A stretch of 64,000 nt of DNA from Exophiala sp. HKRS030 (taxonomy: Eukaryota; Ascomycota; Eurotiomycetes; Chaetothyriales; Herpotrichiellaceae), in assembly GCA_023897205.1 (NCBI GenBank), contig JAHWDD010000007.1:3038001-3102000 (forward strand). The letters are read 5' to 3'. Both the position numbers and the translations under genes were made by a program. Numbering within the stretch: the first letter of the stretch is position 1; each line of letters begins with the position of its first letter. Positions 63,197 through 64,000 of this stretch are shown piece by piece. The notes below the pieces were generated by a model. That model saw only the letters and a list, made by a program, of their open reading frames with translations, was not told the DNA's origin and did no database searches.

Positions 63197-64000
63197 TCGT
63201 CCCTCTCCAATCGACGAGTTTTGTTCACCACCCTCACTCATGATACAAACTGCTTCTCTTTGTGTGTCTGTCCATCTCTCCTGATCAACTCATATTTGCC
63301 CTCGCAACACACCCAGAGGCTTGCCGCTAGTCGGACCTCAAGTGAAAAGTGCTCAGACAGACTACAGGTGCCTACCTGCCTGTCTACTTACAGTCCCTGA
63401 CTCTGTCTGCTTTGCTTCTGCCCACCGTCGTCGACCCTTCCCCCGCTTTGCCTGCCCGACGCCGCTCCCTTTCAACACTTCCAAAACTGCTGAAACCCGC
63501 TCTCACTTCAACACCAAGACCAATCGGCGCCTAACCCATCTTCCACACTTCCACACTTCCAACCTCGCACGGTCGACGACCTAAATTATTCGGCATCTGC
63601 CAAATCTCCAAACAACACAGCATCTCCTCACCCATCGTCGCATGTTTGCAGCCCTTCCTGCCTCTTCCTTGACTCGCTCGGCAACGTTTCAAAGAGCGTC
63701 AACCACAGGTTATCACCACTACCACCACCACCATCAACCACCCTCTATCCACCTCTTTCCCTCTAACGCTGGTCGATCATGCAGATCCTGTCTGCCTCGT
63801 TGCGCTTCAGAAGGCAGACCTTTGCGCTCACTCAATCCCCCTCTCTATAGTCCATGTCTGAAATGCAAGATTCGCTGCTTCGGGTCACACAGAATCACAC
63901 CTCGCAGCGAAGTTCGGGCAAAATTGGCTCGACCTTAGGCGCTGCCTTTCAATATACTGAACCACCTCGCCCTCGCCCTTCTCAATCCGACTCTCGATCA

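Larger units (their letters stand above)
54191..64000. other. Gene-poor, repeat-rich region upstream of the C2H2 transcription factor
   Basis: About 9.8 kb without a supported gene. It holds several short tandem repeats (listed separately), islands of TAGTTAG/TACCTA words (55115-55225, 62040-62110, 62930-63070), two perfect TACTCCGTA motifs (55313-55321, 63040-63048), and one weak open frame (60522-60908). The last ~800 bases are CT-rich like a 5' leader, suggesting a gene starting just beyond the right edge. Confidence 0.5.

Noticed and set aside
1..64000. tRNA genes, rRNA, transposons, CRISPR
   Set aside because: I looked for B-box-like GGTTCRANNC with a matching acceptor stem, 5S-like motifs, transposase or reverse-transcriptase motifs, and regularly spaced direct repeats, and found none that hold up. 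A covariance-model search would be decisive for RNA genes.

Overview
The window is nuclear DNA from a filamentous ascomycete fungus (Pezizomycotina). The reasons are short introns with GT(A/G)AG(T/C) donors and CTRAC branch points, monocistronic genes on both strands, CT-rich leaders, and fungus-specific families (DUF3433, Clr5, DUF4112, C2H2 plus fungal-specific transcription-factor domain, SRP9/21, TVP18). I cannot fix the class or genus from sequence alone. No plasmid, virus, transposon, rRNA, tRNA or CRISPR array was recognised.

Layout, left to right: a DUF4112 membrane protein convergent with the tRNA 2-thiolation subunit CTU2/NCS2; a small conserved protein; an SDR oxidoreductase; HMG-CoA synthase; a conserved 606-residue fungal protein; NTF2; the Golgi protein TVP18; a 1508-residue DUF3433 membrane protein; a 2OG-Fe(II) oxygenase divergent from an ACMSD-like amidohydrolase; a 514-residue protein whose N-terminus resembles the meiotic double-strand-break factor MEI4; a DNAJC17/Cwc23-like J-protein; a possible 35-residue spliced microprotein; IBA57; SRP9/21; ribonucleotide reductase small subunit; a Clr5-domain protein; a UBC6/UBE2J-type E2; a PFA3-like DHHC palmitoyltransferase; a GNAT acetyltransferase; a SAM methyltransferase; and a C2H2/fungal_trans transcription factor. 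The last ~9.8 kb, upstream of that factor, is gene-poor and rich in simple repeats.

Most genes are housekeeping and do not form a pathway or an obvious secondary-metabolite cluster. I rebuilt exon structures by hand; 12 of the 13 multi-exon CDS models sum to a multiple of three, and HMG-CoA synthase does not. That gene and three single-exon genes (2OG oxygenase, amidohydrolase, Clr5 protein) are each broken by one missing base inside a C or G run. The common pattern points to homopolymer undercalling in the assembly rather than four independent pseudogenes.

The observations most worth following are the four matched homopolymer frameshifts, the candidate MEI4 orthologue, the spliced 35-residue microprotein, the recurring intergenic 9-mer TACTCCGTA, the MBF-type sites upstream of the ribonucleotide reductase gene, and the long repeat-rich region upstream of the transcription factor.
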